A DNA stretch of 46,439 nt from an uncultured Methylophilaceae bacterium (GTDB lineage Bacteria > Pseudomonadota > Gammaproteobacteria > Burkholderiales > Methylophilaceae). The notes beneath the pieces are model-generated. The model saw only the letters and a program-made list of their open reading frames with translations. It was not told the origin of the DNA and searched no databases. The DNA lies in assembly GCA_903863255.1 (NCBI GenBank), contig CAIPBJ010000037.1, forward strand, positions 1 to 46,439. Reading direction: 5' to 3'. Made by a program: the position numbers and the translations under genes. Positions 27,872-37,092 of this stretch are shown here, one piece after another. The first letter of the stretch is position 1. Every line of letters begins with the position of its first letter.

Positions 27872-29269
27872 GTGACAGATTCTAATCTCATTGAGACCTT
27901 GTTTATCAAAGGCAACCAATTCATGGCAGAAGGCAAAATGGCTTCAGCAGAAGAGGTTTTCAAACAGATATTATTGATTGACAAGAACATCCCCGAAATC
28001 TGGACAAATCTAGGTATTGTTCTAGAGTCCCTGGGGCGTAAAGAGGAAGCTGAAGAAAGTTATAACAGATCCATTATTTTAAACCCCGGACTGTCAGGTT
28101 CCTACACGAATCTCGCCAGTTTTCTTGCACAGAATAAGCGTCATTCGGAAGCGTTGGAAGTCTACGCACGGGCACTATCGATTGACCCGGCATCTGCCAG
28201 CACCTATTCTAATCTGGGTGTTCTTCTTGCCTGCATGGAAAAGGAAATTGAGGCTGAACAAGCCTATAGAAAGGCTTTGGTCCTCGACCCAGGGTTTGCA
28301 AAAGCGTACTTCAACTTGAGTTACCTGTTGCTGAAACAGGGACGCTTTGAGGAAGGTTGGCGATGCCTTGATTTCAGATACCATCCGAAATGTGCTTTTG
28401 AAACCAATGCTCATGAACTGCCCTTCCCCAGGTGGCAGGGCGAATCCCTTAGAGACAAGTCTTTGCTGGTGCTTTATGAACAGGGGCATGGGGATGAGAT
28501 TCAGTTTTGCCGGTATTTGCCACTCGTAAAAGCTCAAGGGCCCAGGAAGATAACTTTGATCTGCAAACCAGCACTCAAATCCTTGTTTTCCGAGATCAAG
28601 GAAGTGGATAACGTCTATGCAGCAAAGGAATTCATTCCGGAAGAAGCGTTTGATTATTGGGTATTTCCGCTTAGTTTTCCTCTGAATTTCAACACCTCTA
28701 TCGATTCCATACCTTCTGAAATACCCTATCTCAAGACGCCCGAGTCTTACTCAAGAAAATGGGAAAAGAAGATTCCTGCCGCTGGATTCCGAGTCGCATT
28801 GGTTTGGAAAGGAAGCCTTGAGTTCGAGAACGATGCCGACCGGTCATTACCGCACCTCTCTTTACTCTATCCTTTCTGGTCAGTACCGGGAATAAGCTTT
28901 ATTAGCCTTCAAAAAGGCCAAGGGGAAGAGGATGCCAGACAGTCACTTCCTGATTATCCAATTTTGCACCTGGGTGACCAGCTAGAGAATTTTTCAGATA
29001 CGGCGGCCGTAATCGAACAAGTCGATCTTGTAATCAGCGTTGACACTGCCGTTGCACACCTGGCCGGGGCATTGGGTAAAAACTGCTGGATACTGCTGCC
29101 CCACTATAAAACGGACTGGCGATGGTTAAAAGCACGCAGCGATTCACCATGGTATCCAAATGTGATGCGACTCTACCGGCAAACCAGCGAGGGTGATTGG
29201 TCAAACGTCATTTCCAATATCAAAGTCGATCTTGAATCTGAGGTTTCCTTGCGATGCTCCAACTGTTAA
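27872..29269 (+). CDS. TPR-repeat protein with C-terminal GT9-like glycosyltransferase domain
   Basis: This 465-residue protein starts at GTG 27872 (no ATG fits before the first repeat). Residues 1-160 hold about four TPR units, for example EIWTNLGIVLESLGRKEEAEE and SYTNLASFLAQNKRHSEALE. From residue 180 the chain resembles GT-B fold family 9 (heptosyltransferase-like) domains attached to TPRs, with VISVDTAVAHLAGALGKNCW and LLPHYKTDWRWL near the end. The DTAVAHLAGALG motif forms the nucleotide-sugar pocket. It probably glycosylates a protein or polysaccharide in the cytoplasm, with the TPR part binding the acceptor. It is a monocistronic gene between two terminators. The sugar and acceptor are unknown. 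Confidence 0.83.
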   Translation: MTDSNLIETLFIKGNQFMAEGKMASAEEVFKQILLIDKNIPEIWTNLGIVLESLGRKEEAEESYNRSIILNPGLSGSYTNLASFLAQNKRHSEALEVYARALSIDPASASTYSNLGVLLACMEKEIEAEQAYRKALVLDPGFAKAYFNLSYLLLKQGRFEEGWRCLDFRYHPKCAFETNAHELPFPRWQGESLRDKSLLVLYEQGHGDEIQFCRYLPLVKAQGPRKITLICKPALKSLFSEIKEVDNVYAAKEFIPEEAFDYWVFPLSFPLNFNTSIDSIPSEIPYLKTPESYSRKWEKKIPAAGFRVALVWKGSLEFENDADRSLPHLSLLYPFWSVPGISFISLQKGQGEEDARQSLPDYPILHLGDQLENFSDTAAVIEQVDLVISVDTAVAHLAGALGKNCWILLPHYKTDWRWLKARSDSPWYPNVMRLYRQTSEGDWSNVISNIKVDLESEVSLRCSNC

Positions 29270-29284
29270 GCAATATTCAAAACT

Positions 29285-29312
29285 AGATGATAGGATGCCT
29301 TCATCTTTTTTT
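29285..29312 (+). terminator. weak rho-independent terminator after the TPR-glycosyltransferase
   Basis: AGATGA (29285-29290) pairs with TCATCT (29301-29306) across a 10-base loop and is followed by six T residues. The stem has low GC and overlaps the end of the convergent RND gene, so the signal is moderate. Confidence 0.45.
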
Positions 29313-32300
29313 AAATACCCTATTTAGAAACTGGTTCGCATCATCGACATACGTATAGGCTACGGGGATAACCAATAGACTTAAAACGGTCGATGTCAAA
29401 AGCCCTCCGATTACCGTAACCGCCATGGGGGCCCTAAAACTTGGATCGGCGCCAAAACCAAGTGCTATAGGCAGCATACCGGCTCCCATCGCAATCGTTG
29501 TCATAATGATAGGCCTTGCACGTTTATAACAAGCATCCATGATCGCATCGACGCGACTCAACCCTCTCTCTTTTCGCGCGATAACCGTGTATTCAACTAG
29601 TAGGATGGAATTTTTGGTTACTACACCCATCAACATCAGCAATCCGATGACACTTGGCATTGAAAAGCTGCTGTGTGTAGCCAATAATGCCAGGAATGCC
29701 CCGCCCAAGGACAATGGCAATGCGCCTAAAATCGTTACGGGTTGCAGGAAATCATGGAACAAGAGAACAAGTACAACGTAGATGCAAAGCACCCCGATCG
29801 TCATGGCAGCGCCAAAACTTCCAAATAATTCGGTCATTCGCTGCACATCTCCGGACTCGATCAGTTTGACACTTGGAGGCAATGACTGCATGGATGGCAA
29901 TTTCTTGGCTTCACTTAATACATCACCAATTTGTCGTTTACCCAATTCGATTTCCATCGTCACGTTTCTCATTCGGTCTAAACGATCTATCTGAGTTGGT
30001 CCGCCGTTAATCTGCACATCGGCGAGCGTAGACAGAGCAACGCTGCCTGACCGACCTGGAACCCTTAATTGGGAAAGATCATCGATGTTCTGACGAAAAG
30101 ACTCATCCAGTTTGACCCTGATGGGAATTTGCCTCTGAGGCAAATTAAGTTTGGGCATAATATTTGAAAAGTCGCCGTAGGTTGCAACCCGAATGACATC
30201 GGCCAAGGATTCAACCGTGACGCCAAGCTCCGCGGCTTTATTGAAATCCGGTTTTATCTGGATCTCAGGGCGCTGTAAACTTGCACTGGAGGTGATATTG
30301 CCGAGGCCTTGAATCGTTCTAAGATCACGCTCCACCGCTTTGCTCGCAACTTGGAGTGCAACAGGATCATCGCTAGCCAACGTAAGTTGCAACCTCTCCC
30401 CGTTGCCGCCGGATCCAACTGAGATTCGAACGCCGGGCAACACAGCGAGTTTATTTCGAATCTCTTCTTCTATAGCCGTCTGCTTCCTTGATCGAAGCTT
30501 TCTATCCCTTAGAACAAGCGTCAGGGTTGCTTTCCTAACATCACTTGAAGTGCTTACGACCGTAGGTCCTCCACCTCCGGATGTACTGATCCCGACAGCT
30601 GTAAAAACCCTGGTTACATCAGGCATGGTCTTCAATATCTGCATGGCGCGTGAAGCTGCGAATTTAGTATCTTCCAGGGTGCTTCCCGGTTGGAGTTCAA
30701 GTGTCACTTTTGTCTGGCTGGAATCGGCAGGCGGCACGAAACCTTTTGGGAGAAGAGGAACTAGAGCTAACGATCCAAAGATAAAGGCAATGACACCGAT
30801 AACCAGTGTTTTTCGATGCCCCAAGCACCAATTCACCGATGCAATGTAAAATCTCATGAACATTCCTGGCTTTTCTTCCTCGATATCATGTGGCTTCAGG
30901 ATATAGGCAGCCATCATGGGTGTGAGCAACCTTGCAACGAGAAGCGAGGCCATGACTGCCAGCGCCGCCGTGATCCCAAATTGCTTGAAGAACTTACCGG
31001 GAACGCCACCCATGAATGCAGTAGGGAGAAAAACGGCGACCAAAGTGAATGTCGTTGCGATCACTGCAAAACCAATCTCATCCGCTGCCTCCATCGCGGC
31101 CTGATAGGGAGTCTTGCCCATCCTTAGGTGTCGAACGATATTCTCTATCTCGACGATCGCATCATCCACAAGAATACCTACCACAAGGGCTAAAGCCAGC
31201 AGGGTAAGGACGTTGAGGCTGAAGTTCTCATAAAGCATACCAGCGAAGGTAGGGATGATAGACAATGGCAATGCTACGATTGCAACAAAGGTTGCTCGCC
31301 AATCGCGAAGGAACCACCAGACGACCAATACCGCCAGTAAAGCGCCTTCATAAAGCAGATGCATGGAGCCGTCATAATTATCTTCAACTGGCTTTACCGT
31401 ATTCAATGCTTCAGTAATCTGAACTTGTGGATGAGTTAGCGAGAATTCCTTAATCGCATCACGAATCGATTTGGCAACTTCAACTTCACTTGTGCCCTTT
31501 GAACGTGTAATCTCAAACCCAATGACAGGTTTACCGTCAAGCGATGCGTAGGTGCTTCGTTCCGCGATGGTGTCTTTTACCGTTGCAACCTGATCGAGTT
31601 TGATGTGCTTTCCATTGTCCAACGGGATATCAAGGGTCGAGACTTCTTCAGGTGAATTTACCGATCCAAGCGTTCTAACAGACTGGATTTCTCCGCCAAC
31701 GTCCCCTCTTCCCCCTGATGCATCTTGCTGTACTTTCTTCAATCTTGTGGAAACATCGCTTGCAGTCACCCCAAGTCCGGCCATCAGCACTGGATTAAGG
31801 TCCACATGAACTTCACGGTCAACACCGCCGATTCTTGATACTTTTCCAACCCCCTCAACGGATAGGAGTGTCTTTGTTATATCGTTGTCGACAAACCAGG
31901 ATAATTCTTTCTCATCCATATTATTAGCCACCACAACATAGGTTAACAAGGCGGCTCCGGATGTGGTTGTTTTGGAAATAACAGGATTCGTCACTGCAGA
32001 AGGCAGGTCCGATCGCGCGCTGTCTACAGCATTTCTAACCTGGTTGAGGGCTTCTTCTGAATTCTTATCGATATTGAATTCAACCGTGATCTTGACCGAC
32101 CCATCGGTGATCGTGGTATGTATATGCTCGATCCCACCAATTGAAGCAATTTTGTCCTCAATTTTTCTCGCAACTTCAGTTTCAAGCTGCGAAGGAGCCG
32201 CTCCTTCAAGCGTGACATTGACACTGATAACAGGGACTTCTATATCTGGAAAATTCTGTATACCCAGTTTCCCGAGACTGGTCAGTCCAATGTAAGTTAA

Positions 32301-32360
32301 AACTACAAAAAGCAGTATCGAAGGAACAGGGTTTCGAATGGACCACGCTGAAAAATTCAT
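29301..32360 (-). CDS. RND efflux transporter (HAE1/AcrB type), second pump
   Basis: The start is ATG 32360, whose TAATG overlap with the adaptor stop fits translational coupling; a frame from 32399 reads through the adaptor end and is unlikely. The 1019-residue protein begins NFSAWSIRNPVPSILLFVV. TM4 has VVGILVDDAIVEIENIVRHL with the Asp pair, and the second half has LMLMGVVTKNSILLVEY with the relay Lys. GGVPGKFFKQFGITAALAV and MTTIAMGAGMLPIALG are typical. It is only distantly related to the two MdtBC-like proteins at 17-23 kb and groups with HAE1-type drug or solvent exporters. It is the last gene of the TetR-OMF-MFP-RND operon. Confidence 0.9.
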   Translation of the reverse strand: MNFSAWSIRNPVPSILLFVVLTYIGLTSLGKLGIQNFPDIEVPVISVNVTLEGAAPSQLETEVARKIEDKIASIGGIEHIHTTITDGSVKITVEFNIDKNSEEALNQVRNAVDSARSDLPSAVTNPVISKTTTSGAALLTYVVVANNMDEKELSWFVDNDITKTLLSVEGVGKVSRIGGVDREVHVDLNPVLMAGLGVTASDVSTRLKKVQQDASGGRGDVGGEIQSVRTLGSVNSPEEVSTLDIPLDNGKHIKLDQVATVKDTIAERSTYASLDGKPVIGFEITRSKGTSEVEVAKSIRDAIKEFSLTHPQVQITEALNTVKPVEDNYDGSMHLLYEGALLAVLVVWWFLRDWRATFVAIVALPLSIIPTFAGMLYENFSLNVLTLLALALVVGILVDDAIVEIENIVRHLRMGKTPYQAAMEAADEIGFAVIATTFTLVAVFLPTAFMGGVPGKFFKQFGITAALAVMASLLVARLLTPMMAAYILKPHDIEEEKPGMFMRFYIASVNWCLGHRKTLVIGVIAFIFGSLALVPLLPKGFVPPADSSQTKVTLELQPGSTLEDTKFAASRAMQILKTMPDVTRVFTAVGISTSGGGGPTVVSTSSDVRKATLTLVLRDRKLRSRKQTAIEEEIRNKLAVLPGVRISVGSGGNGERLQLTLASDDPVALQVASKAVERDLRTIQGLGNITSSASLQRPEIQIKPDFNKAAELGVTVESLADVIRVATYGDFSNIMPKLNLPQRQIPIRVKLDESFRQNIDDLSQLRVPGRSGSVALSTLADVQINGGPTQIDRLDRMRNVTMEIELGKRQIGDVLSEAKKLPSMQSLPPSVKLIESGDVQRMTELFGSFGAAMTIGVLCIYVVLVLLFHDFLQPVTILGALPLSLGGAFLALLATHSSFSMPSVIGLLMLMGVVTKNSILLVEYTVIARKERGLSRVDAIMDACYKRARPIIMTTIAMGAGMLPIALGFGADPSFRAPMAVTVIGGLLTSTVLSLLVIPVAYTYVDDANQFLNRVFKKR

Positions 32361-33511
32361 TATCTGGCTCCACCATCCGAACTCACAAGCGTAACCCAAT
32401 CCCCGTCATTCAGAAATGCGCCGCCTGAGGCCACAAACGTGGATTCAGCACGAATACCCTCCACGATCTCGACGAGATCACCCAAACGACGGCCTGTCGT
32501 TACAGATCTCTGGATAACCCGAAAGACTTGGTTTCCATGTGTGTTTGATGAAAGGTCTAGTTCATAGAGGTAACTTCTGCCATCACGAAGCACCAGTGCC
32601 GACTGGGGAACGGACAAAGCTTGTTTGGATCCGATCTCTATGCTTCCCTGGGCATACATACCAGGTTGAGCAGCATGCTTATCGAGATCCACGTAAACCA
32701 GGGAGTTGCGCGTATTGGCATCTACGGTTGGAGCCGTGATTCTTACAACCCCGGAGATATGCCTGTTGTCAGGAAGGACCAATTCTACCTTTTGCCCTTT
32801 TCTGATCATCGCCAGTTGTTGCGAATTAACTTCACCTCGCCATTCGATGCGACCTTGACGTATCAACCTGAACAACTCGCTTCCAGCAGCGACAACGTTA
32901 CCGAGATTGGCCGTCCTAGATGAAATAATCCCATCGTCCGCTGCCGTCACATGGGTTTGTCTCAATCGGATTCTTTGGTTCTCCAATTCAGCCTGGGACA
33001 AGGCCAGATTGGCCTTCGCAGTCTCCTCAGCGATCAAATACTGATTGATCTGCTGCGTCGAAAGCGCACCGCTTTCCTTGATGTCACGAGCCCTATCCGC
33101 ATTCGATTTAGCTTCAGCCAGGCTGGCCTCGTCTCTGGCTACCGTTGCCTCCTGCTTATGCAAATCCGCCAACACCGTTTCATCCGCAAGCAACACGAGA
33201 TCCTGACCTCTTTTGACTTCGCTTCCGACATCAACCAGGACCTCTTTAATTCTAAGACCGCCTATCTCGGCACTGACCTGAGCTTCCTGCCAGGAACTGA
33301 TGGAGCCATTCATCACCAATCTTACAGGCCATTCTTGCATTTTAGGTTGCAGTCCTTCCACGGCCAAGGCTGTTTTTTCGGGTAATTTGGCTTTATCGGA
33401 GGACGAGGTGCCGTGAAACTTGTAAAAAACGAGAATACCTGACGCAATAGCAATGGCAAGAATCCAGATAGACCGATTTAATTTATTGTTTTTACTCATT
33501 TTCATTTCCAT
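32360..33511 (-). CDS. RND efflux periplasmic adaptor (membrane fusion protein)
   Basis: This 383-residue adaptor has an N-terminal anchor (IWILAIAIASGILVFYKF). The first half of the lipoyl domain includes WQEAQVSAEIGGLRIKEVLV, and a short coiled coil runs over residues 105-175 (AKSNADRARDIKESGALS). The second half has RQTHVTAADDGIISSRTANLG, followed by beta-barrel and membrane-proximal domains (VPQSALVLRDGRSYLYEL). It bridges the transporter and channel of the second pump. Its start overlaps the outer-membrane-factor gene by 20 bases. Three Met codons lie within the first five positions (33511, 33505, 33499), so the exact start is uncertain. Confidence 0.88.
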   Translation of the reverse strand: MEMKMSKNNKLNRSIWILAIAIASGILVFYKFHGTSSSDKAKLPEKTALAVEGLQPKMQEWPVRLVMNGSISSWQEAQVSAEIGGLRIKEVLVDVGSEVKRGQDLVLLADETVLADLHKQEATVARDEASLAEAKSNADRARDIKESGALSTQQINQYLIAEETAKANLALSQAELENQRIRLRQTHVTAADDGIISSRTANLGNVVAAGSELFRLIRQGRIEWRGEVNSQQLAMIRKGQKVELVLPDNRHISGVVRITAPTVDANTRNSLVYVDLDKHAAQPGMYAQGSIEIGSKQALSVPQSALVLRDGRSYLYELDLSSNTHGNQVFRVIQRSVTTGRRLGDLVEIVEGIRAESTFVASGGAFLNDGDWVTLVSSDGGAR

Positions 33512-35024
33512 TTTTAATATTCTTTGATGAGATCCATACCGACATCTGGTTAGCTTGAGTCGGGCCTGTCAGTGTATCTGCATCAGGAAGCCTGGACTCC
33601 TGCCAGCCACCTCCTAACGCCTTATATAAAGCGATCCAATATTTGACCCGATCATGCTGTTGGCTGATATGGCTAAGTTGAGCATCAATCAACTGACGGC
33701 GAGCATCCTCAAGGGTGAGAAGACTGATGCCTCCAGCTCGCCAGTTGATTTCCGCCGCTTTAAAATATTTCTCGTAGTCCTCGGTACTTACGCGTTCGGA
33801 CGTTTCACGACTAGCTGCACTTTCCAGATTCACTAAAGCCTGCTCGACCTCTTTGATGGCGTTTCGAGTATCTTCCTGATAGGTAGCCAATGCAGAAAGA
33901 TAATTCGCCTCGGAAACCTTGACCTTGGCTTTCAACTCACCGTGATTAAAAATGGGAATATTGATGGATGGGCCAAATGACCACGTATTGTAATCAGCTG
34001 AATAATTTCCAATGCTCGTATTCATTCTGCCGATCGAGCCGGTAAGCGAGAGACTTGGATAAAGGTTCGCTTTGGAAACACCGATTTCAGCGCTGGCAGA
34101 AGCCAAGTTCCGTTCATCAGCCATTAGGTCAGGTCGTTGAAGTACGACGCTGGCCGGGATCGAATCCACAACGAACTCTGCAGGCTGGGGCAGCTTATCA
34201 TCCTTTGCCAACCAGTTCCTCAAATCGGCTTCTTTCATATCAGTCAAGGCAACCAAAGTCTTTACCGTGATATCGCAGCTTGCCTGCTGTGCAATAAGAC
34301 TTGACTCGGTAGAGCGAAGGCTCGCCTCCGCCAGTGCGGCATCAGCGGGTGAGGAAAACCCCGCATTCGCAAGAATATGAGTGAGACGAGAAGTCTCCTC
34401 CTTTGACTTTAAGGCCTGTCGATAGGCATTAGCAGACAACTGACAGGCCCTGTAGTCCAAATAATCGGTTGCCACCTCTGCTGCCAGGCTCACCCTTGCC
34501 GAGAACCAGTTATCTTTTTTGGCCTCAAGTTGGTTTACGGCCGATTCTCTAGAAAATCCGATGCCGCCAAACAGGTCAATTTCCCAACTGGCATCCAAAT
34601 TGGCCATCCATGTTGAGGTTGTCGCGTTCGTGGATCCAAAACTGGCTGAACTGGCGCCCGTCGATTGAGAACCGTTTGAAAAGGAGTTCTTAGAACGGCT
34701 TGCCGTCACTTTACCGCTTAAGGATGGGTAATCTGCCGCTCCGGCAATCACAACGTTAGCCCGTGCTGCTTGTATTGCAGCCAATGCCTTGCTTAAAGTC
34801 GGGCTGTTAATTTCTGAAGTTTCAATCAAACTGGAAAGAACGGGGTCGTTGAACTGATCCCACCAGTGGTTTAGATTGGATAACTGACCGTCATGCGGCA
34901 AGGTTGCCTGCCAGGAGTCTGGAGTCTTCACTGCCGGTTTCGAATAATTCGGAAAAATAGTGCAGCCATCCAAAAGAAACAGCAGCCCGATGCTCACCAA
35001 ATATTTTAGGATGTTCAAACTCAT
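33492..35024 (-). CDS. NodT-family outer-membrane efflux lipoprotein, second pump
   Basis: This 510-residue protein has a signal peptide with the lipid-modified Cys in FLLDGCTIFPNYSKP. Two TolC-type repeats follow: NSPTLSKALAAIQAARANV (first hairpin), VVLQRPDLMADERNLASASA (equatorial turn) and GISLLTLEDARRQLIDAQL in the second half. A Ser/Thr/Asn-rich insertion near residue 120 (SNGSQSTGASSASFGSTNAT) probably forms an exposed loop. It is the outer-membrane duct of this operon's pump. The start shares a TAATG overlap with the TetR stop at 35024, and the stop lies inside the adaptor gene, so the operon is tightly coupled. Confidence 0.9.
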   Translation of the reverse strand: MSLNILKYLVSIGLLFLLDGCTIFPNYSKPAVKTPDSWQATLPHDGQLSNLNHWWDQFNDPVLSSLIETSEINSPTLSKALAAIQAARANVVIAGAADYPSLSGKVTASRSKNSFSNGSQSTGASSASFGSTNATTSTWMANLDASWEIDLFGGIGFSRESAVNQLEAKKDNWFSARVSLAAEVATDYLDYRACQLSANAYRQALKSKEETSRLTHILANAGFSSPADAALAEASLRSTESSLIAQQASCDITVKTLVALTDMKEADLRNWLAKDDKLPQPAEFVVDSIPASVVLQRPDLMADERNLASASAEIGVSKANLYPSLSLTGSIGRMNTSIGNYSADYNTWSFGPSINIPIFNHGELKAKVKVSEANYLSALATYQEDTRNAIKEVEQALVNLESAASRETSERVSTEDYEKYFKAAEINWRAGGISLLTLEDARRQLIDAQLSHISQQHDRVKYWIALYKALGGGWQESRLPDADTLTGPTQANQMSVWISSKNIKNGNENE

Positions 35025-35704
35025 TACAGGGAGCCCTCTTTGTACAATTTTGCAGTTTCGTTATTCGACTTGGTCTTCGAAATCCCGTGCAAAAATATCG
35101 AGACTACGTAATGGATATGACCTTGAGAATCCCAGTCTTTATCCAGCAGGCCCATCAATGCCTTATGGCGTGGTTCAGCGATCAGCATATGACAAAACAT
35201 TGTTGCGGCCTTGTCGGTGTCATCAATAACAAGCAGCTCTTTCTTAACCTGTTTCGCAAGGTAGTTCGAGATAACACGCTGAATACGCTGTGGCCCGATG
35301 GACTGCATCTTGCTGGCCAGCTCAGGAAATCTTGCTGACTCTGCTACGCCCATTCTGCAAAATGCAATAAGTTCCGGACTCGTTACCCGATCCAGTATTA
35401 ATTTGCCAAATGTTGATAAAGCAATATCAGGGGCCATATCCTCCAGTCCTTCTATCGATTGCATCTGATCGACATCACGTTCCACCATTCTTGCAACCGA
35501 GGCAACCATCAGGTCCCCTTTATTTTTGAAACGTTCATAAATCGTTCTTGTTGATATCCCGGCATCGCTTGCGATCTTGCCAATGCTTGCCAATCCATAA
35601 CCGTCGCGCATAAATATCTTCAATGCGTGATCGAGCAATGAATCCAGCCTCTCATTTTCACTTCCTGCACGTGGTCGGCCTAACTTCGGCTTTGGATAAA
35701 TCAT
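35024..35704 (-). CDS. TetR/AcrR-family repressor of the second RND pump
   Basis: ATG 35704 is preceded by GAGG with six bases between, so it is chosen over TTG 35728. The protein has 226 residues. The N-terminal HTH is typical: LLDHALKIFMRDGYGLASI, then IASDAGISTRTIYERFKNKG, the recognition helix with the Y-x-F-K-x-K ending. The C-terminal half is the divergent ligand/dimer domain (TetR_C type, with helices such as PELIAFCRMGVAESARFPEL). It heads the operon and overlaps the next gene by TAATG, so it would repress its own transcript together with the pump. An inducing drug or metabolite is expected but unknown. Confidence 0.9.
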   Translation of the reverse strand: MIYPKPKLGRPRAGSENERLDSLLDHALKIFMRDGYGLASIGKIASDAGISTRTIYERFKNKGDLMVASVARMVERDVDQMQSIEGLEDMAPDIALSTFGKLILDRVTSPELIAFCRMGVAESARFPELASKMQSIGPQRIQRVISNYLAKQVKKELLVIDDTDKAATMFCHMLIAEPRHKALMGLLDKDWDSQGHIHYVVSIFLHGISKTKSNNETAKLYKEGSL

Positions 35705-35738
35705 TTGTCGCCTCGATAATAAAAACAAAACGTTTCAT

Positions 35739-35756
35739 TTTCATTATGTCATGAAA
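35739..35756 (-). promoter_or_regulatory. candidate TetR operator upstream of the second pump operon
   Basis: The perfect 18-bp inverted repeat TTTCAT (35739-35744), 6 bases, ATGAAA (35751-35756) lies 35 bases upstream of the repressor ATG. A second TTTCAT (35733-35738) is adjacent. Its size and place fit autorepression by the TetR protein encoded next to it. Confidence 0.5.
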
Positions 35757-35830
35757 TGCATGTTAGCGTTGAACTTTATTAATGATCCAACTTTGGCTGG
35801 TTAGTTCAAAAGAAGGAATGCAAGATTGAT

Positions 35831-35853
35831 ATTAGGTTTTTCTAAAACCTAAT
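35831..35853. repeat. perfect 10-bp hairpin over the DUF1501 stop codon
   Basis: ATTAGGTTTT (35831-35840) and AAAACCTAAT (35844-35853) are separated by TCT and include the last codons and TAA of the DUF1501 gene. On the minus strand no T-tract follows, so it is not a standard terminator for that operon. On the plus strand TTTT follows, but no plus-strand gene precedes it. It may protect the mRNA 3' end. Confidence 0.6.
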
Positions 35854-37091
35854 TTTGAAGAAAAATCAAAATCAGGAAAGATTTGACCGGCATCAGCATG
35901 TTGAAGGTTAAGGAATTCGGAAAGAACAGTTCGATAGTCAGTCGTAACCGCAAGATCGACGCCTCTGTCCAGCTGTTCGGTTTCCAAGCCAGGCCATTGG
36001 CCATACATTTGTCCCCCACGAATCCTTCCTCCCAAAAGGAACATCATGCCTCCATGGCCATGATCGGTTCCCTGACTTTTATTTGAGCGAAGTCGTCGAC
36101 CGAACTCGCTCATGATCACGACCGTCAATTTATTCTCATAATTCGACATGTCATTATAGAATGCAGCGATGTTACGAACCAGTTGACCCACCTGATTATT
36201 GAACCGTCCAGGTTGGCCCTCGTGGGTATCCCACCCTCCGTGGTCAACACAGGCAACGTTCAATCCAACATCCATTTTAATTAAGCGCGCTATGGATTGG
36301 AGCCCTCTCGCCAAATCTCCTCCACCATCGTAAACGGCTCCATGATCTGGAACATAGGCAGCATATTTACCATCGGGCAACCGGGGCAGCCGGCTGTCGA
36401 TCAAACTGATGTTGTTTAGAGCCGAGATTCCAGCCAAGCTTACCGGATTGCCGTTTACCGAATAAAACCTTGTTAAGACCTTAAGGGATTCCGCTCCGCC
36501 TGGGATTTGATAGCCGCCTTGCAAGTCTGGAACGGCCACAGCACGATTCTCGCCCAACAAAGATGCATCTATTCCATTGCTTGCCGAAACGACTGGAACA
36601 GCCCCTCCGAAACCCTGAAAACTTGCGTAGCGTGCCAACCACCCATTGTTGACGTGTGAGACTTGATCCAGTGAAGCAACCCCTCTCTCAATCAAGTCCT
36701 GCGACTCAAAATGACTTCTCGTTCCATTAGTTAATCCAGTTGCATGAACAATCGAAAGTTTTCCTGATTTATAGAGGTCAACAAAAGGACCCGCTCCATT
36801 GTGTATCCTAAAATCCAGTTCTCTACTCAGCCCGTTCTGAAGCGGCAATCCAGGATGATCACCCGAGTCCATGATTCTAAGATCGGATGAACGCGCCTCA
36901 ATATAATTCTTGTCGTTAACGGGCGCCACGAAATTCAGCGCATCGCATCCTCCCCTTAAGAAGACAACAACGAGTGTTTCCTGATTACCACCCTGCTGAC
37001 CGAAAACATAACGACTCATCCCCCCCATTCCCAATGCGACAGTGGAACTTAATGAGAGCTTTAAAAACCCGCGTCTGTCAATTTGCATCAT
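35832..37091 (-). CDS. DUF1501 family Tat-exported protein
   Basis: This 419-residue protein has a Tat signal: DRRGFLKLS near the N-terminus, then a hydrophobic run (STVALGMGGMSRYVFG). Family motifs include VFLRGGCDALNFVAPVND, HGGWDTHEG, VIMSEFGRRLRSN and GTDHGHGGMMFLLGG. DUF1501 members belong to the alkaline-phosphatase/sulfatase-like superfamily, and the SEFGR and DHG blocks supply likely metal ligands. The activity is unknown. The family nearly always occurs next to DUF1800, as it does here, one base downstream of the DUF1800 stop. The pair probably acts in the periplasm on a common substrate. Confidence 0.92.
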   Translation of the reverse strand: MMQIDRRGFLKLSLSSTVALGMGGMSRYVFGQQGGNQETLVVVFLRGGCDALNFVAPVNDKNYIEARSSDLRIMDSGDHPGLPLQNGLSRELDFRIHNGAGPFVDLYKSGKLSIVHATGLTNGTRSHFESQDLIERGVASLDQVSHVNNGWLARYASFQGFGGAVPVVSASNGIDASLLGENRAVAVPDLQGGYQIPGGAESLKVLTRFYSVNGNPVSLAGISALNNISLIDSRLPRLPDGKYAAYVPDHGAVYDGGGDLARGLQSIARLIKMDVGLNVACVDHGGWDTHEGQPGRFNNQVGQLVRNIAAFYNDMSNYENKLTVVIMSEFGRRLRSNKSQGTDHGHGGMMFLLGGRIRGGQMYGQWPGLETEQLDRGVDLAVTTDYRTVLSEFLNLQHADAGQIFPDFDFSSKLGFRKT

Positions 37092-37092
37092 T

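Noticed and set aside
30340-30849. 169-codon plus-strand ORF inside the second RND transporter gene
   Set aside because: It is antisense to a well-conserved gene and shows no family motif of its own.
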